Origin: Sorangium aterium
GTDB taxonomy: Bacteria; Myxococcota_A; Polyangia; Polyangiales; Polyangiaceae
Direction of reading: 5' to 3'
DNA length: 64,000 nt
Assembly: GCF_028368935.1 (NCBI RefSeq)
Contig: NZ_JAQNDK010000004.1
Span: 1,364,001 to 1,428,000 of the forward strand
Positions 33,554 through 43,742 of the stretch are shown here, piece by piece (the stretch's first letter is position 1; the number at the start of each line of letters is the position of its first letter). The translations under genes were made by a program, and so were the position numbers. The notes under the pieces were generated by a model. It saw nothing but the letters and a program-made list of their open reading frames with translations. It searched no databases and was not told the DNA's origin.

Positions 33554-35068
33554 GTGCCCGCTCGAATCCTGATCGTGGATGACAACACGAGCCTCGCCGG
33601 AAACCTCCGCGAGGTCCTCGAGGGAGCGCGCGAGCTCGACGTCGAGGTCGCCCTCGCGCCCAACGGCAAGCAGGGGCTCGCCGCCGCCCGGCGCGACGGG
33701 TTCGACGTCGCGGTCGTCGACGTCAAGCTCCCGGACGCGAGCGGCCTCGAGCTCATCGCCCCGCTCCGCGCCGCCGCCCCCCACGGCGAGATCGTCCTCG
33801 TGACCGGCTTCGCGACCGTCGACGCCGCCATGGCCGCGCTCCGCGCCGGCGCCTTCGCCTTCATCCTCAAGTCGTTCCGCCCCGAGGAGCTCATCTCCAC
33901 GGTGGCCCAGGCGATCGAGAAGATCTCGCTGAAGCGGGAGCGGGAAGAGCTCGAGCGCCGGTACCGGGCGATCATCGACGCGGCGGACGTGCTCATCCTC
34001 GGCCTGGACGCCGGCGGCAGCGTCGCGCTCTTCAACCCGCGCCTGTCCGCGCTGACCGGCGTGTCCTGCGACGCCGCGCTCGGCATGGCGTTCTGCGAGG
34101 CGCTCGTCGACGAGCCCGATCAGCGCCGGTTCAACCAGTCGTTCCTGAGCGTTGTCGAGGGAGACGCCGCCGCCGAGGTCGAGGTGGGGGTCCGGGACGC
34201 GGTGGGCGCGGTCCGCCGCGTGCGCTGGCACCTCTCCGGCGTCCGCGGCGGCGGGCGCGGCGGCAGGACCGACCTCGTCTACGGCATCGGCATCGACGTG
34301 ACCGAGCGGCGCGCCCTCGAGCGGCGGGCCGCCGACGCCGAGGCCCTGAACGCCATGGCCCCGCTCGCCCTCGGGCTCGCCCACGAGATCAGGAACCCGC
34401 TGAACGCCGCGGTCCTGGAGCTCCACCTGCTCAGCCGCGGCATCGATCGCCTCTCCGACGAGGCGATCCGCGAGCCCATGAAGCGGCGCGTCGGCATCGT
34501 CGAGGCGGAGATCGCCCGCCTGGGCCGGCTCCTCGGCGAGTTCCTCGAGCTGGCCCGCCCGCGCGCGCCCCACCGCGAGCCCGTCGATCTGGCCCGCGTC
34601 GTGCGCGACGTGCTCGACCTCGAGGAGGAGGCGTTCGCGAGCCACCATGTCGAGGTCGTCCGCGATCTCGCGGACGACTGCTTCGCGCTGGGCGACGTCG
34701 AGAAGCTCAAGCAGGTGGTCTTGAACCTCGTCGTCAACGCGCTCGACGTGATGCCGGACGGCGGGGTCTTGCGGGCGTGCGCGTCGGGGGATGCGCACGA
34801 GGTGTGGCTGTCGATCGGGGACACGGGGCCGGGGATTGCGCCGACGATCCTCGCCGAGATCTTCGATCCGTTCTTCACAACGAAGGCGGCGGGCACGGGC
34901 CTCGGGCTCGCGATCGTCCGGAAGATCGTCGACCAGCACGCGGGCCGTGTGGATGTCGACGCGCACGCCGCCGACGGCACGACGGTCCGGGTGAGCCTCC
35001 CCCGCTTCGTCCCCGAGCCCATCGAGCGCCCGGCGGGATCCACCCCCCCGCGAGGCGCTGGCGCCTGA
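33554..35068 (+). CDS. response-regulator/PAS/histidine-kinase hybrid
   Basis: 504 residues, GTG start. Receiver domain 1-122 with phosphoacceptor Asp56 (VVDVKLPD) and conserved TGFAT/ILKSF (Thr and Lys107). PAS domain about 135-250 (RYRAIIDAADVLILGLD). Histidine-kinase phosphoacceptor His277 in LAHEIRNPLNAAVLEL. ATPase domain to about 485 with NLVVNALDVMP, DTGPGIAP and GTGLGLAIV. No membrane segment: a cytosolic hybrid kinase of the NtrB-like HisKA class. No cognate output regulator is adjacent, so it likely works with an orphan regulator. It is divergent from obgE across 99 bases. Confidence 0.95.
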   Translation: MPARILIVDDNTSLAGNLREVLEGARELDVEVALAPNGKQGLAAARRDGFDVAVVDVKLPDASGLELIAPLRAAAPHGEIVLVTGFATVDAAMAALRAGAFAFILKSFRPEELISTVAQAIEKISLKREREELERRYRAIIDAADVLILGLDAGGSVALFNPRLSALTGVSCDAALGMAFCEALVDEPDQRRFNQSFLSVVEGDAAAEVEVGVRDAVGAVRRVRWHLSGVRGGGRGGRTDLVYGIGIDVTERRALERRAADAEALNAMAPLALGLAHEIRNPLNAAVLELHLLSRGIDRLSDEAIREPMKRRVGIVEAEIARLGRLLGEFLELARPRAPHREPVDLARVVRDVLDLEEEAFASHHVEVVRDLADDCFALGDVEKLKQVVLNLVVNALDVMPDGGVLRACASGDAHEVWLSIGDTGPGIAPTILAEIFDPFFTTKAAGTGLGLAIVRKIVDQHAGRVDVDAHAADGTTVRVSLPRFVPEPIERPAGSTPPRGAGA

Positions 35069-35087
35069 CGGGGCGGGTCAGAGCCGC

Positions 35088-35771
35088 TCAGCCCACGATA
35101 CGCATCGGAGGCTTCAGGGGGAGGGGCGGCTTGGAGCCGGGGGCGGAGGGGATCGCGGAGGGGGCGGGCTTGGGCACCTCGCCCTCGAGGGCGGCGAGCG
35201 CCACGAACAGCCGGTCCATGCCGTAGTCGAGGGCCACCTCGCGCTGGAAGACGTGGGCGACCTTGATGAGGCGCAACGACGTCTGCTTGCCGAGGTCGAT
35301 CTCGCGCTCGAGGAACGCCTCGAACGAGCCGTAGCCCTTCGCCTGATACAGCTCCTGTTGCTGGATCTCGGCGAGCACCACCCCGATATCGAAGAACCCC
35401 TTGTCGAGCCGCTTGCGGAGCGTGCGGATCTTCTGGGTCTGGTTGTGGAGCTCGGCGATCTTCGCCTTGATCTCCTCCGCGCCGCTCGGCACGCGGATGG
35501 TCGCCCGGGCGCTGCCAGGGGGCGCCGGCTCCGCGGCCCGGGCCCGCGCCTCGGCCGCGTGCTTCGCGGCGTGCCGCGCAGCCCACGGCGCAGCGCCACG
35601 GAGGCCGAGCTTACGCTTCGACGCGCTCGACGCCGATTTCGAATCTTCCTTGATTACCGGATTCACGGGCTTCGCAAGCTGAGCTTCTGCGCCCCCCTTG
35701 CTGCTCGAAGAGGCCTTCTTCTTCATACCCGTCGCCTTCTCGGAGCTGCCCTGCTTTGTGATCTTCGGCAT
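35088..35771 (-). CDS. Lys/Ala-rich protein with a C-terminal helical domain, unknown
   Basis: 227 residues from ATG 35771 (MPKITKQGSSEKATGMKKKA); the frame upstream lacks support. The N-terminal 90 residues are Lys-, Ser- and Ala-rich, like histone H1-type tails, and likely bind nucleic acid. Residues about 100-200 are a helical domain: EIKAKIAELHNQTQKIRTLR, GFFDIGVVLAEIQQQELYQA, GYGSFEAFLEREIDLGKQTS, LRLIKVAHVF. It is reminiscent of phage DUF3102-type domains (a GxFxxYLEREI pattern followed by a helix-turn-helix-like pair). The last 25 residues are Pro-rich. It is convergent with the kinase gene, only 19 bases from its stop. Function not known. Confidence 0.7.
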   Translation of the reverse strand: MPKITKQGSSEKATGMKKKASSSSKGGAEAQLAKPVNPVIKEDSKSASSASKRKLGLRGAAPWAARHAAKHAAEARARAAEPAPPGSARATIRVPSGAEEIKAKIAELHNQTQKIRTLRKRLDKGFFDIGVVLAEIQQQELYQAKGYGSFEAFLEREIDLGKQTSLRLIKVAHVFQREVALDYGMDRLFVALAALEGEVPKPAPSAIPSAPGSKPPLPLKPPMRIVG

Positions 35772-36248
35772 GTCGCTGCGTCCCCCGCTGGGTACGAGAT
35801 CGTCGCGGCCCTTCGCCCAAGCGCGCGCCGCCCGCGCGGCGGTAAAGACCCGCACGGCTGTCAAGCCCAATTGGCTCGCCAGGTCGTCGCCTTACCAAAA
35901 AATCGACCACCCCGTCCACTAAGTTTCGGGGAGGCTCCTCGCTTTCCCGAAGGGCAGCATGACCCAAGATCGGCCCGGGAGCCAAAACCAGCGAGCATCG
36001 CACGCTATCGGACCTCACGGAAAGGTGGTCGTCGGGCGGGCCGCTGCGTCGCGTCGGCCACATCGGTCCACAATCACCTGCCCCGGCGCGGTCGGCGCTG
36101 CGGTCTGGCGAAGGCCGCGCCCGAGGCGCTCGTCGCGCGCCGGCCGGCCGGTTGGTTGGTCGGCTGTCGGTTGCACGTCTGCACGTCTGCACGTCCCGCG
36201 TCATCCCGCGCTCCAAGCGCAGGGGTGGGTCGTGGTAGATCGCGGTAC
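35772..36248. other. gene-free divergent region with short tandem repeats
   Basis: 477 bases between the minus-strand Lys-rich gene and the plus-strand lipid kinase gene. The segment 36140-36172 is a low-complexity CCGG/GGTT run. An 8-base unit GCACGTCT occurs nearly three times at 36173-36196. The middle part is less GC-rich, as in a promoter region. I see no gene and no clear sigma-factor box. Confidence 0.55.
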
Positions 36249-37367
36249 ATGACCTCTCCGCCCACCGGTCGCGGCCCCACCGATGACGTCCCCCAGGCCG
36301 TGGTCGCTGATGCGCCGCGTCGTGCGAGCGAGTTGCCGCGAGGCGCCGCGAGCAGCCGCATTGCCGTGGTGGTGAACGGCAACGCCAAGAGCGTGACGGC
36401 GGAGGTGATCGAGACGCTCGATCAGATCCTTGACACGGGGGATCTGTTCGTCTCGCGGCGGGTGGAGGAGAGCGAGGGCATCGCGCGGATCCTCGTCGAC
36501 AGGGGTTACGGCACGATCCTCACGGGCGGCGGCGACGGGACGTTCACGGTGGTGGTGACGGCCGTCGTGAACGAGGCGAAGCGGCGCGGGCTGCCGCTGC
36601 CGCGGTTCGGGCTGCTCCGCCTTGGGACGGGCAACTCGCTGGCGTGGGTGCTCGGCGCGTCCGGCGGCGCGGGCGCGAAGCCCGGGCTCGCGGTCGACCT
36701 CCAGCGGCTGCGCGCCGAGGCCGGCAGCCGGAACCTGCGGCTCGTGGAGGCCGAGGACATCCTGTCGCCGTTCTGCGGCTTCGGGATCGATGCGGTGATG
36801 CTCCGCGACTACAACGCGGTGAAGTCGGCGCTCGCGCGCGGCCCGCTGAAGCGGCTCGCGCCGGGGCCGGTGGCGTACGCCGTCGCCGCGACGACGCGGA
36901 CGATCCCGAGCTACCTCGTGCGGCGCACACCGCACTGCCGCGTCATCAACGAGGGCAACGACGCGATCCGCGTCGGCGAGAAGGGGGCGATGCTCGGGGC
37001 GCCCATCAAGAAGGGCGGCGTCATCTACGAGGGGCCGGCGAAGATCGCGGCGCTATCGACGATCCCCTATTACGGCTTCGGCTTCCGGATGTTCCCCTAT
37101 GCGGACGATCGCCAGGATCGGATGCAGCTGCGCGTGTCGGTGGTCTCGCCGTTCACGTTCGTGCGGAACTTCTCGAGCATCTGGAGCGGAGAGTTCGACG
37201 ACCTGGAGACGGTGTTCGATTACTTCGTGGATGAGGTCACGATCGAGATGGACCCGGTGACGAGCTTTCAGATCGGCGGCGACGTCCGCGGGGAGCGATC
37301 GCGGGTGCGCGTGCGCCTGACCGAGCCGATCCGGATCGTGGATTTCTACGCGCCGCCGCGCGGGTAA
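36249..37367 (+). CDS. diacylglycerol/sphingosine kinase-like lipid kinase
   Basis: 372 residues from ATG 36249. DAGK catalytic domain: IAVVVNGNAKSVTAEVIETL at the start, the nucleotide loop TGGGDGTFTVVV, and LLRLGTGNSLAWVLG. A second beta-sandwich half holds CGFGIDAVMLRDYN and FQIGGDVRGERSRV. The first 40 residues are a Pro/Arg-rich extension. The family phosphorylates lipids such as diacylglycerol or sphingoid bases at the inner membrane; myxobacteria are rich in unusual sphingolipids, so the latter is plausible but unproven. No membrane helix. Confidence 0.9.
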   Translation: MTSPPTGRGPTDDVPQAVVADAPRRASELPRGAASSRIAVVVNGNAKSVTAEVIETLDQILDTGDLFVSRRVEESEGIARILVDRGYGTILTGGGDGTFTVVVTAVVNEAKRRGLPLPRFGLLRLGTGNSLAWVLGASGGAGAKPGLAVDLQRLRAEAGSRNLRLVEAEDILSPFCGFGIDAVMLRDYNAVKSALARGPLKRLAPGPVAYAVAATTRTIPSYLVRRTPHCRVINEGNDAIRVGEKGAMLGAPIKKGGVIYEGPAKIAALSTIPYYGFGFRMFPYADDRQDRMQLRVSVVSPFTFVRNFSSIWSGEFDDLETVFDYFVDEVTIEMDPVTSFQIGGDVRGERSRVRVRLTEPIRIVDFYAPPRG

Positions 37368-37524
37368 GGCTCACTCGTCCCGACTGGACACCAGGCGCCA
37401 CGGGTTGGATCAGATTGGCACGACTCGCGTCGTGCTCCTGGCGCAGGGTGGCACATTGGGGCGCTTCAGGCCTCCTGCTGCGCTGATTGCCGGGATTTCA
37501 TGGGATGAGCGGGCGGCGAGGGGC

Positions 37525-37540
37525 TGGCGCAACGCTTGCT
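37525..37540 (+). promoter_or_regulatory. candidate sigma-54 promoter before the EF-hand lipoprotein
   Basis: TGGCGCAACGCTTGCT matches the -24/-12 pattern TGGCxC-N-TTGC with GG and GC 12 bases apart. The predicted start is near 37551, only a few bases before ATG 37554, so either the mRNA is leaderless or the promoter assignment is wrong. Confidence 0.3.
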
Positions 37541-37553
37541 CCTGGTCTGTGCC

Positions 37554-38381
37554 ATGAACATCAAGCTGACCATGCTTCGCTCCGGTTCCGTGGGAATTGC
37601 CTCTCTCGCGCTCCTCCTCGGCGCGGGGTCGATCGGCACAGGCTGCGCCGCGCAGGTGACGACCGAAGGGGAACGTGGTGAGGGGACCGACGAGGGCGCG
37701 CTCGAAGGCGAGGAGCTCGAAGGTGAGGAGGCCGAGGCGGCGTGCGAGATCGGCGAGTCCCGGAGCTGCACCGTCAACGGGACAGAGGGCTTCGAGCAGT
37801 GCGAGAACGTCGATGGGGTGGCGATGTGGACCGGGTGCCAGGCGGGCGGTAGCGTCACCAGCACGCCGCTCGTGCTCTCCTTCGAGCAGCGGCCCGTCGA
37901 GTACGTGACCGCGATGAGCGGCGCGTTCGATCTGAGCGGGCTCGGGGCCACGATCGCCACCGACTGGCCGACCGCGGCGACGCCGTGGCTCGCGTTCGAT
38001 CGGGACGGCAACGGGGCGATCGACGGCGGCGAGGAGCTGTTCGGCTCGGCGACGGTGCTCTCGAGCGGCGCCCGCGCGGACAACGGGTTCACCGCGCTCC
38101 GCGAGCTCGACACCGACGGAGACGGCCGGATCACGGCGCGGGACGAGGCGTGGTCGCGGCTCGTGCTCTGGAGCGACCGCGACGCGAACCGCGCGTCGAG
38201 CGCCGGCGAGCTCGAGCCGCTCGCGTCGCGCGGGCTCGTCGCGATCGAGCTCTCGTATGCACGCGATCGGCGCTGTGACGGGCGCGGCAACTGCGAGATC
38301 GAGCGCGCCTCGTTCACGTTCTCGGAGGGCGCCTCGACGCGGACGGGCGCGGTCGTCGACGTGCACCTCCGCTGGCAGTGA
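37554..38381 (+). CDS. EF-hand-like calcium-binding lipoprotein
   Basis: 275 residues from ATG 37554. Signal peptide with Gly-Thr-Gly-Cys lipobox at Cys31. An acidic linker (EGEELEGEEAE) is followed by a Cys-containing segment (CEIGESRSCTVNGTEGFEQC). Two calcium-loop motifs are clear: DRDGNGAIDGGEE (about 149-161) and DTDGDGRITARDE (about 186-198), each with the Asp-x-Asp-x-Asp-Gly spacing. A third, weaker loop, DRDANRASSAGEL, follows. Probably a surface or periplasmic calcium-binding protein. A candidate sigma-54 promoter sits immediately upstream and would leave almost no leader. Family otherwise not recognised. Confidence 0.8.
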   Translation: MNIKLTMLRSGSVGIASLALLLGAGSIGTGCAAQVTTEGERGEGTDEGALEGEELEGEEAEAACEIGESRSCTVNGTEGFEQCENVDGVAMWTGCQAGGSVTSTPLVLSFEQRPVEYVTAMSGAFDLSGLGATIATDWPTAATPWLAFDRDGNGAIDGGEELFGSATVLSSGARADNGFTALRELDTDGDGRITARDEAWSRLVLWSDRDANRASSAGELEPLASRGLVAIELSYARDRRCDGRGNCEIERASFTFSEGASTRTGAVVDVHLRWQ

Positions 38382-38420
38382 CGCCACCGAGGGGGCGGGG
38401 GGACCGAGCTCTTCTTCCAG

Positions 38421-38492
38421 GCAGCGAGGCCGTGAGCAGGGCAGCGAGGCCGTGAGCAGGGCAGCGAGGCCGTGAGCAGGGCAGCGAGGCCG
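38421..38492. repeat. 20-bp tandem repeat, 3.6 copies
   Basis: The unit GCAGCGAGGCCGTGAGCAGG is repeated perfectly at 38421, 38441 and 38461, with 12 further bases at 38481-38492. It lies between the stops of two convergent genes. Not a CRISPR: there are no spacers. Copy number is likely variable between strains. Confidence 0.97.
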
Positions 38493-38505
38493 AGCTGCCG
38501 GGCGA

Positions 38506-39819
<1,314 letters not shown>

Positions 39820-40116
39820 GTGACGTGTTCCCCCCGGTCGTGGTCGTGGGCGCTCGTCGGGCAAGGGCAGGCATCCGCCTGCGCCGTGGGCGCGGCGAGC
39901 GCGAGGTCGGTCGAGGCCGCGCGGCGCTGCGACCCGCCGGGAGCATGAAGCTCGAACGCCGCGATCACCACGGGCCGGCGCGCGCGCGATGGCGTTTCCG
40001 GCGGGCTCCCTTCGCGCGTTTCCGGTGCTCCCTTCCTCTCGGCGCCTCGGACGGCGGCATGCGGCGCTGCCACGAGGCGGCGTGTTCGCGACGCGCCGGG
40101 CCGCCCCGGCGGGCGA

Positions 40117-41409
40117 TCACGGGGAAGGGCGCGGGTAACCGGCGGCGGGGGTCATCGCCTCGATCCAGGCGCGGACCGCGGCGACGGCCTCCTCGTCGAC
40201 GCGCCGGGTCGCGAGCGGCGGCATCTGCTCGGGCGGCGCGCCGGGCGCGTCGCGCCGGGACATGGCGCGGAGCACGGCGCTGTGATCCGGATCGAGGGGC
40301 CTCAGCCGGTCATAGCGGGCACCCGGCGGCGCCCCGGGCGGGCGGACCTTCGCGGGCTGGTTGATCGCCGTCTGGTAGACGCGCGTGCCGCGCACGTCGC
40401 CCACCCGGCCGGCAGCGTCGATGTTGAGGCGCATCTCGAAGTGCGTCGCGACGCCGAGCGGGTGGTGGCACGAGACGCCGCAGTTGACGTGCAGCAGGCC
40501 GAGGGCGCGCCGCTCCGTCGCGGTCCCGGGCACCTCGAGCGCGGCCGCGTCGGGGAGCGGGCCGCCGGAGGTCGTCGACAGGAGGCCGCGCTCGACGAGC
40601 TCGGCATACGTCAGGCCGCTGGCGCCCCGCGCGGCGAGCTGGATCGCCTCGAAGCCAAGCGGGTTGTCGGTCTTGCCAGCGTGGCAACGGATGCAGTCGA
40701 CCTGCGCCGGGATCGCATAGTCGGGGGCGCCGGGGACGTGGGGGACACCGGCCTTCACCTGCGTCGCGCTCGCTCCGTCCTCCGACCAGGCGTAGGTGGC
40801 GCGCGTCCAGCGATCCTCCGCTGTCTTCCACAGGAACCTCGTCTCGATACGGCGGCTCGCGCCGGAGACGGGCAGACGGAACTCCTTCCACAGCCTGGTG
40901 CCGACAGGAAAGGTCCAGTCGTTCATCCGGGAGACATCGATGGTCGCGCCCAGAGGGAGGTAGATCCAACGCGTCTTCTCGGCGCCGTCGCTCCAGAGCT
41001 CGAAGGCCGGCTTGAACTCGCGGACACCCGGCGCGATCGTGCGCGCGCCGGGGTCGCTGTAAAGCCCGGTGCAGCGGAGATCGTGAGGATCGGTGTCGCC
41101 GTCCTTGCACGGCGGCAGGCCTCCGGGCGCCTGGACCGCGCCTTGGCCGGGGCGATCGCCTGCGCCGGCTGCGCGCTTGGTGGCCGCGTCCGCCGGGCCG
41201 CTCCCGTCCGGTCGGGTGGGGAGAGGCTCGGGCCGGGGCGCCTCCTGCGCGCCGCAGCCGCCGCAGCCGGCCAGCAGCAGCGACGCGAGCACGGCTTGCC
41301 AGGCGCGGCCTCTCGTGATGAAGGTGGAGAGGGAGGTGCCCGCTTGCCCGAGAGACCGAGCCACCGGCGCGTCGTGGGGCGCGCTGCCTATGTGACGAGA
41401 GCGTGCCAT
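40117..41409 (-). CDS. SO2930-like diheme c-type cytochrome lipoprotein
   Basis: 430 residues from ATG 41409. A hydrophobic stretch ends in LASLLLAGC near residue 49, a lipoprotein-like site with a longer than usual N-terminal region; a GTG at 41364 would shorten it. Heme motif CIRCH lies near residue 237, and NCGVSCHH, an expanded C-x-x-x-CH motif, near 305. Between them is a domain with FELWSDGAEKTRWIYLPLGA, typical of this secreted diheme family. C-terminal motifs include MPPLATRRVDEEAVAAVRAW. It likely accepts electrons in the periplasm; the adjacent PQQ-type dehydrogenase is a natural donor. Its 5' end overlaps that gene head-to-head. Confidence 0.85.
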   Translation of the reverse strand: MARSRHIGSAPHDAPVARSLGQAGTSLSTFITRGRAWQAVLASLLLAGCGGCGAQEAPRPEPLPTRPDGSGPADAATKRAAGAGDRPGQGAVQAPGGLPPCKDGDTDPHDLRCTGLYSDPGARTIAPGVREFKPAFELWSDGAEKTRWIYLPLGATIDVSRMNDWTFPVGTRLWKEFRLPVSGASRRIETRFLWKTAEDRWTRATYAWSEDGASATQVKAGVPHVPGAPDYAIPAQVDCIRCHAGKTDNPLGFEAIQLAARGASGLTYAELVERGLLSTTSGGPLPDAAALEVPGTATERRALGLLHVNCGVSCHHPLGVATHFEMRLNIDAAGRVGDVRGTRVYQTAINQPAKVRPPGAPPGARYDRLRPLDPDHSAVLRAMSRRDAPGAPPEQMPPLATRRVDEEAVAAVRAWIEAMTPAAGYPRPSP

Positions 41410-42741
41410 CGGACCGCCTGGTGCCTCCTGCTCGCAGGCAGTGTAGCCGCCTGCGACAGGCGCGTGCAGGTCGCTGGGCCGCCCGAAGAGCCTCGCGAGG
41501 GCGGCCCTCCCGGCCAGGCCGCGGCGGCGGGGAACCCCGTCCAGGCGGCTCAGGGGGGCCCGGGGGCGATCGCCGCGCAAAACACGCCGGCCGCGCAGGG
41601 GGCGCCGGCGACGCAAGGCGCCCCCGCGGCGCAGGGGGCGCCCGGGAGCGCCGGGGAGCTCGCTCGCCCGGCGAAGTGCGGGGGCGTCCCGTCGCTGAAG
41701 CTCACCATGGTGGCGAGCATGCTCGACCAGCCGACGTATGTGGCCGGTCCGCCCGGCGATCCGTCGCGCCTCCTCGTGCTCGAAAAGACGGGGATCATCC
41801 GGCTCATCAAGGACGGCGCCGTCCAGCAGGCGCCGTTCCTCGACGTGCGATCGCGCGTGTTCTTTCCGGCGCCGAACGCGGAGGGCGGCCTGCTCGGGCT
41901 CGCGTTCCACCCGGACTACGCGAAGAACGGGCGCTTCTGGCTCCACTATTCGTCGGCCCCGCGCGGCAACGTGGTGATCGAGGAGTGGAAGCGCGCGGCG
42001 CAGGGCGGCGACTCCGCCCATCCCGAGCCGGTCAGGTCGCTGGTCGACGTGAAGCACGGCGCCTGGAACCACGTCGGCGGGATGCTTGCCTTCGGCAAGG
42101 ACGGCTATCTCTACGCCGCGATCGGCGACTCCGCGCGATCTCCGAGCCCCGCGGCCGATCTCACCTCGAAGCTCGGCAAGATCCTCCGCATCGACGTCGA
42201 TCAGCCGGGCAAGGCGCCGGCGGGCAACATGACGAGCGGTGACCCGATGATCTGGGACTACGGGCTCAGGAACCCGTGGCGGTTCAGCTTCGACCGGCTC
42301 ACCGGGGACATGTACATCGGCGATGTCGGCCAGAAGAGCTGGGAGGAGATCCTGGTGGAGCGCCCGGGCCAGGGCAGGAACGATTACGGCTGGGAAGCGA
42401 TGGAGGGTACCCATTGCTACCCTCCCGGCGCGACGTGCAAGCCGCGCGGCCTCCCGCCCGCGGTCGAGCACCCGAGGAGCGAGGCGGGCTCCATCATCGG
42501 CGGCTATGTCTACCGCGGGGCGAAGATCCCGTGCCTGCGCGGCCGCTACCTCTATGGCGACTACGTGACGGGCCGCTTCTTCTCCTTCGTGTGGGACGGC
42601 AAGGCCGCGACCGATCCCGTCGAGCTGACCTCGGCGTTGAACCCGAATGGACTCCCGTCCTCGTTCGGCGAGGACGCGGCCGGGGAGATCTATGTGGTGA
42701 TGTTCAACACGGGGCGCATCTACCGGCTCGATCCGGGGTGA
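41392..42741 (+). CDS. PQQ-dependent sugar dehydrogenase-like lipoprotein
   Basis: 449 residues from GTG 41392, giving a 20-residue signal that ends Ser-Val-Ala-Ala-Cys21. A Gln/Gly/Ala/Pro low-complexity linker (about 30-95) follows. The rest is a six-bladed GSDH beta-propeller: LTMVASMLDQPTYVAGPPGD, LGLAFHPDYAKNGRFWLHYS, HVGGMLAFGKDGYLYAAIGD with the catalytic His and Asp, WDYGLRNPWRFSFDRLTGDM, and YRGAKIPCLRGRYLYGDYV. These periplasmic enzymes oxidise sugars with PQQ. The start overlaps by 18 bases the divergent cytochrome start, so the two promoters must interleave. Confidence 0.9.
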   Translation: MTRACHRTAWCLLLAGSVAACDRRVQVAGPPEEPREGGPPGQAAAAGNPVQAAQGGPGAIAAQNTPAAQGAPATQGAPAAQGAPGSAGELARPAKCGGVPSLKLTMVASMLDQPTYVAGPPGDPSRLLVLEKTGIIRLIKDGAVQQAPFLDVRSRVFFPAPNAEGGLLGLAFHPDYAKNGRFWLHYSSAPRGNVVIEEWKRAAQGGDSAHPEPVRSLVDVKHGAWNHVGGMLAFGKDGYLYAAIGDSARSPSPAADLTSKLGKILRIDVDQPGKAPAGNMTSGDPMIWDYGLRNPWRFSFDRLTGDMYIGDVGQKSWEEILVERPGQGRNDYGWEAMEGTHCYPPGATCKPRGLPPAVEHPRSEAGSIIGGYVYRGAKIPCLRGRYLYGDYVTGRFFSFVWDGKAATDPVELTSALNPNGLPSSFGEDAAGEIYVVMFNTGRIYRLDPG

Positions 42742-42788
42742 GGTGATTCCACGGCCGCCGGCGCGTCGCCTGCCTTCTCCGGGACGGG

Positions 42789-43673
42789 CTATCGTGGTGG
42801 CGGCGGCGAAGGGCTCTGCCGCAGCGCTGTGTCGAGGAACTCGCGCACGTCGCGCTCGAGCTGGCGCTGGAACGCCTCCCGATCGAACCCGGCGCGATCG
42901 AGCGCGGGTAGGAAGTCCGGGCGCCGCATCTGGGGAGGAAACGGGCTCAGGAACGAGTAATGGTTCGCGTTCTCGACGACCTTGAACGTGACCCGGCTCG
43001 GGTCGGGGACGAGGTCGAGGACGAGCTGCCCCTGCCATCTCGGCGCGATGCGGTCGTGCTCCGCCACGAGCAGGAGGATGGGCGCCTCGACGTCCTTCAA
43101 GGCGTCGTTGGGCACGAACCAGCACGCCGCGGGGGCCATCAAGACCAGCGCCTTGACGCGCGGGTCCTTCGTGACCGCGACCCTCTGCCCCGGCCCCGTC
43201 CAGGGCTGCCCGCCCGCGAGGGCGAGCGCGGTGTAGCCGCCCATCGAGTGCCCGATGACGGCGATGTCGTCGCGCTGCAGGCGAGGCCCGAGCTCCGCGT
43301 CGGAGCAGACAGCGTCCACCGCCAGCCGGGCGTGCCGGGGTCGACGCTCCAGGTTCTCGATCGCCTCGGTGAGGGACCGATCGTTGCGGTTGTCCCCGGG
43401 GTGCTCGGGCATCGCGACGACATAGCCGCTCTGTGCGAGGTGGGACGCGAGCGTCCGATACCCGAGCGGCGTCCCGCCGCCGCCGTGCGAGATGAGCACG
43501 AAGGGGAGAGGGCCGCCGTGCACGGGCGCATTCCAGGCCACCTCGATCGAGTAAGGCCCCATGGCGACGGCCTCGGCAGGGACGTGCGTCGGGTACATCA
43601 CGAGGACCGGGAACGAGAGGTCGTTCATCGGGTCTCGAACGGTCAGGCTGCGGCAGCCCACGAATCGATTCAT
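42789..43673 (-). CDS. alpha/beta hydrolase (dienelactone/PAF-acetylhydrolase-like)
   Basis: 294 residues, ATG 43673. Alpha/beta-hydrolase motifs: PLPFVLISHGGGGTPLGYRT (oxyanion region), IAVIGHSMGGYTALALAG with the nucleophile Ser, AEHDRIAP with the acid, and ENANHYSF with the catalytic His. There is no signal peptide. It resembles predicted dienelactone hydrolases and PAF-acetylhydrolase-type lipases. It lies 69 bases downstream of the AraC-family gene on the same strand and may be its target. Substrate unknown. Confidence 0.9.
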   Translation of the reverse strand: MNRFVGCRSLTVRDPMNDLSFPVLVMYPTHVPAEAVAMGPYSIEVAWNAPVHGGPLPFVLISHGGGGTPLGYRTLASHLAQSGYVVAMPEHPGDNRNDRSLTEAIENLERRPRHARLAVDAVCSDAELGPRLQRDDIAVIGHSMGGYTALALAGGQPWTGPGQRVAVTKDPRVKALVLMAPAACWFVPNDALKDVEAPILLLVAEHDRIAPRWQGQLVLDLVPDPSRVTFKVVENANHYSFLSPFPPQMRRPDFLPALDRAGFDREAFQRQLERDVREFLDTALRQSPSPPPPR

Positions 43674-43742
43674 GCTCGTTTCTCCGGACGGTGTCGGGGG
43701 GATGGGAAGACCAGGGACGATGCCTGTCTGTTCACGGGGAGC

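Noticed and set aside
38421-38492. Possible CRISPR array
   Set aside because: The units are directly adjacent with no spacers and no cas genes are near.
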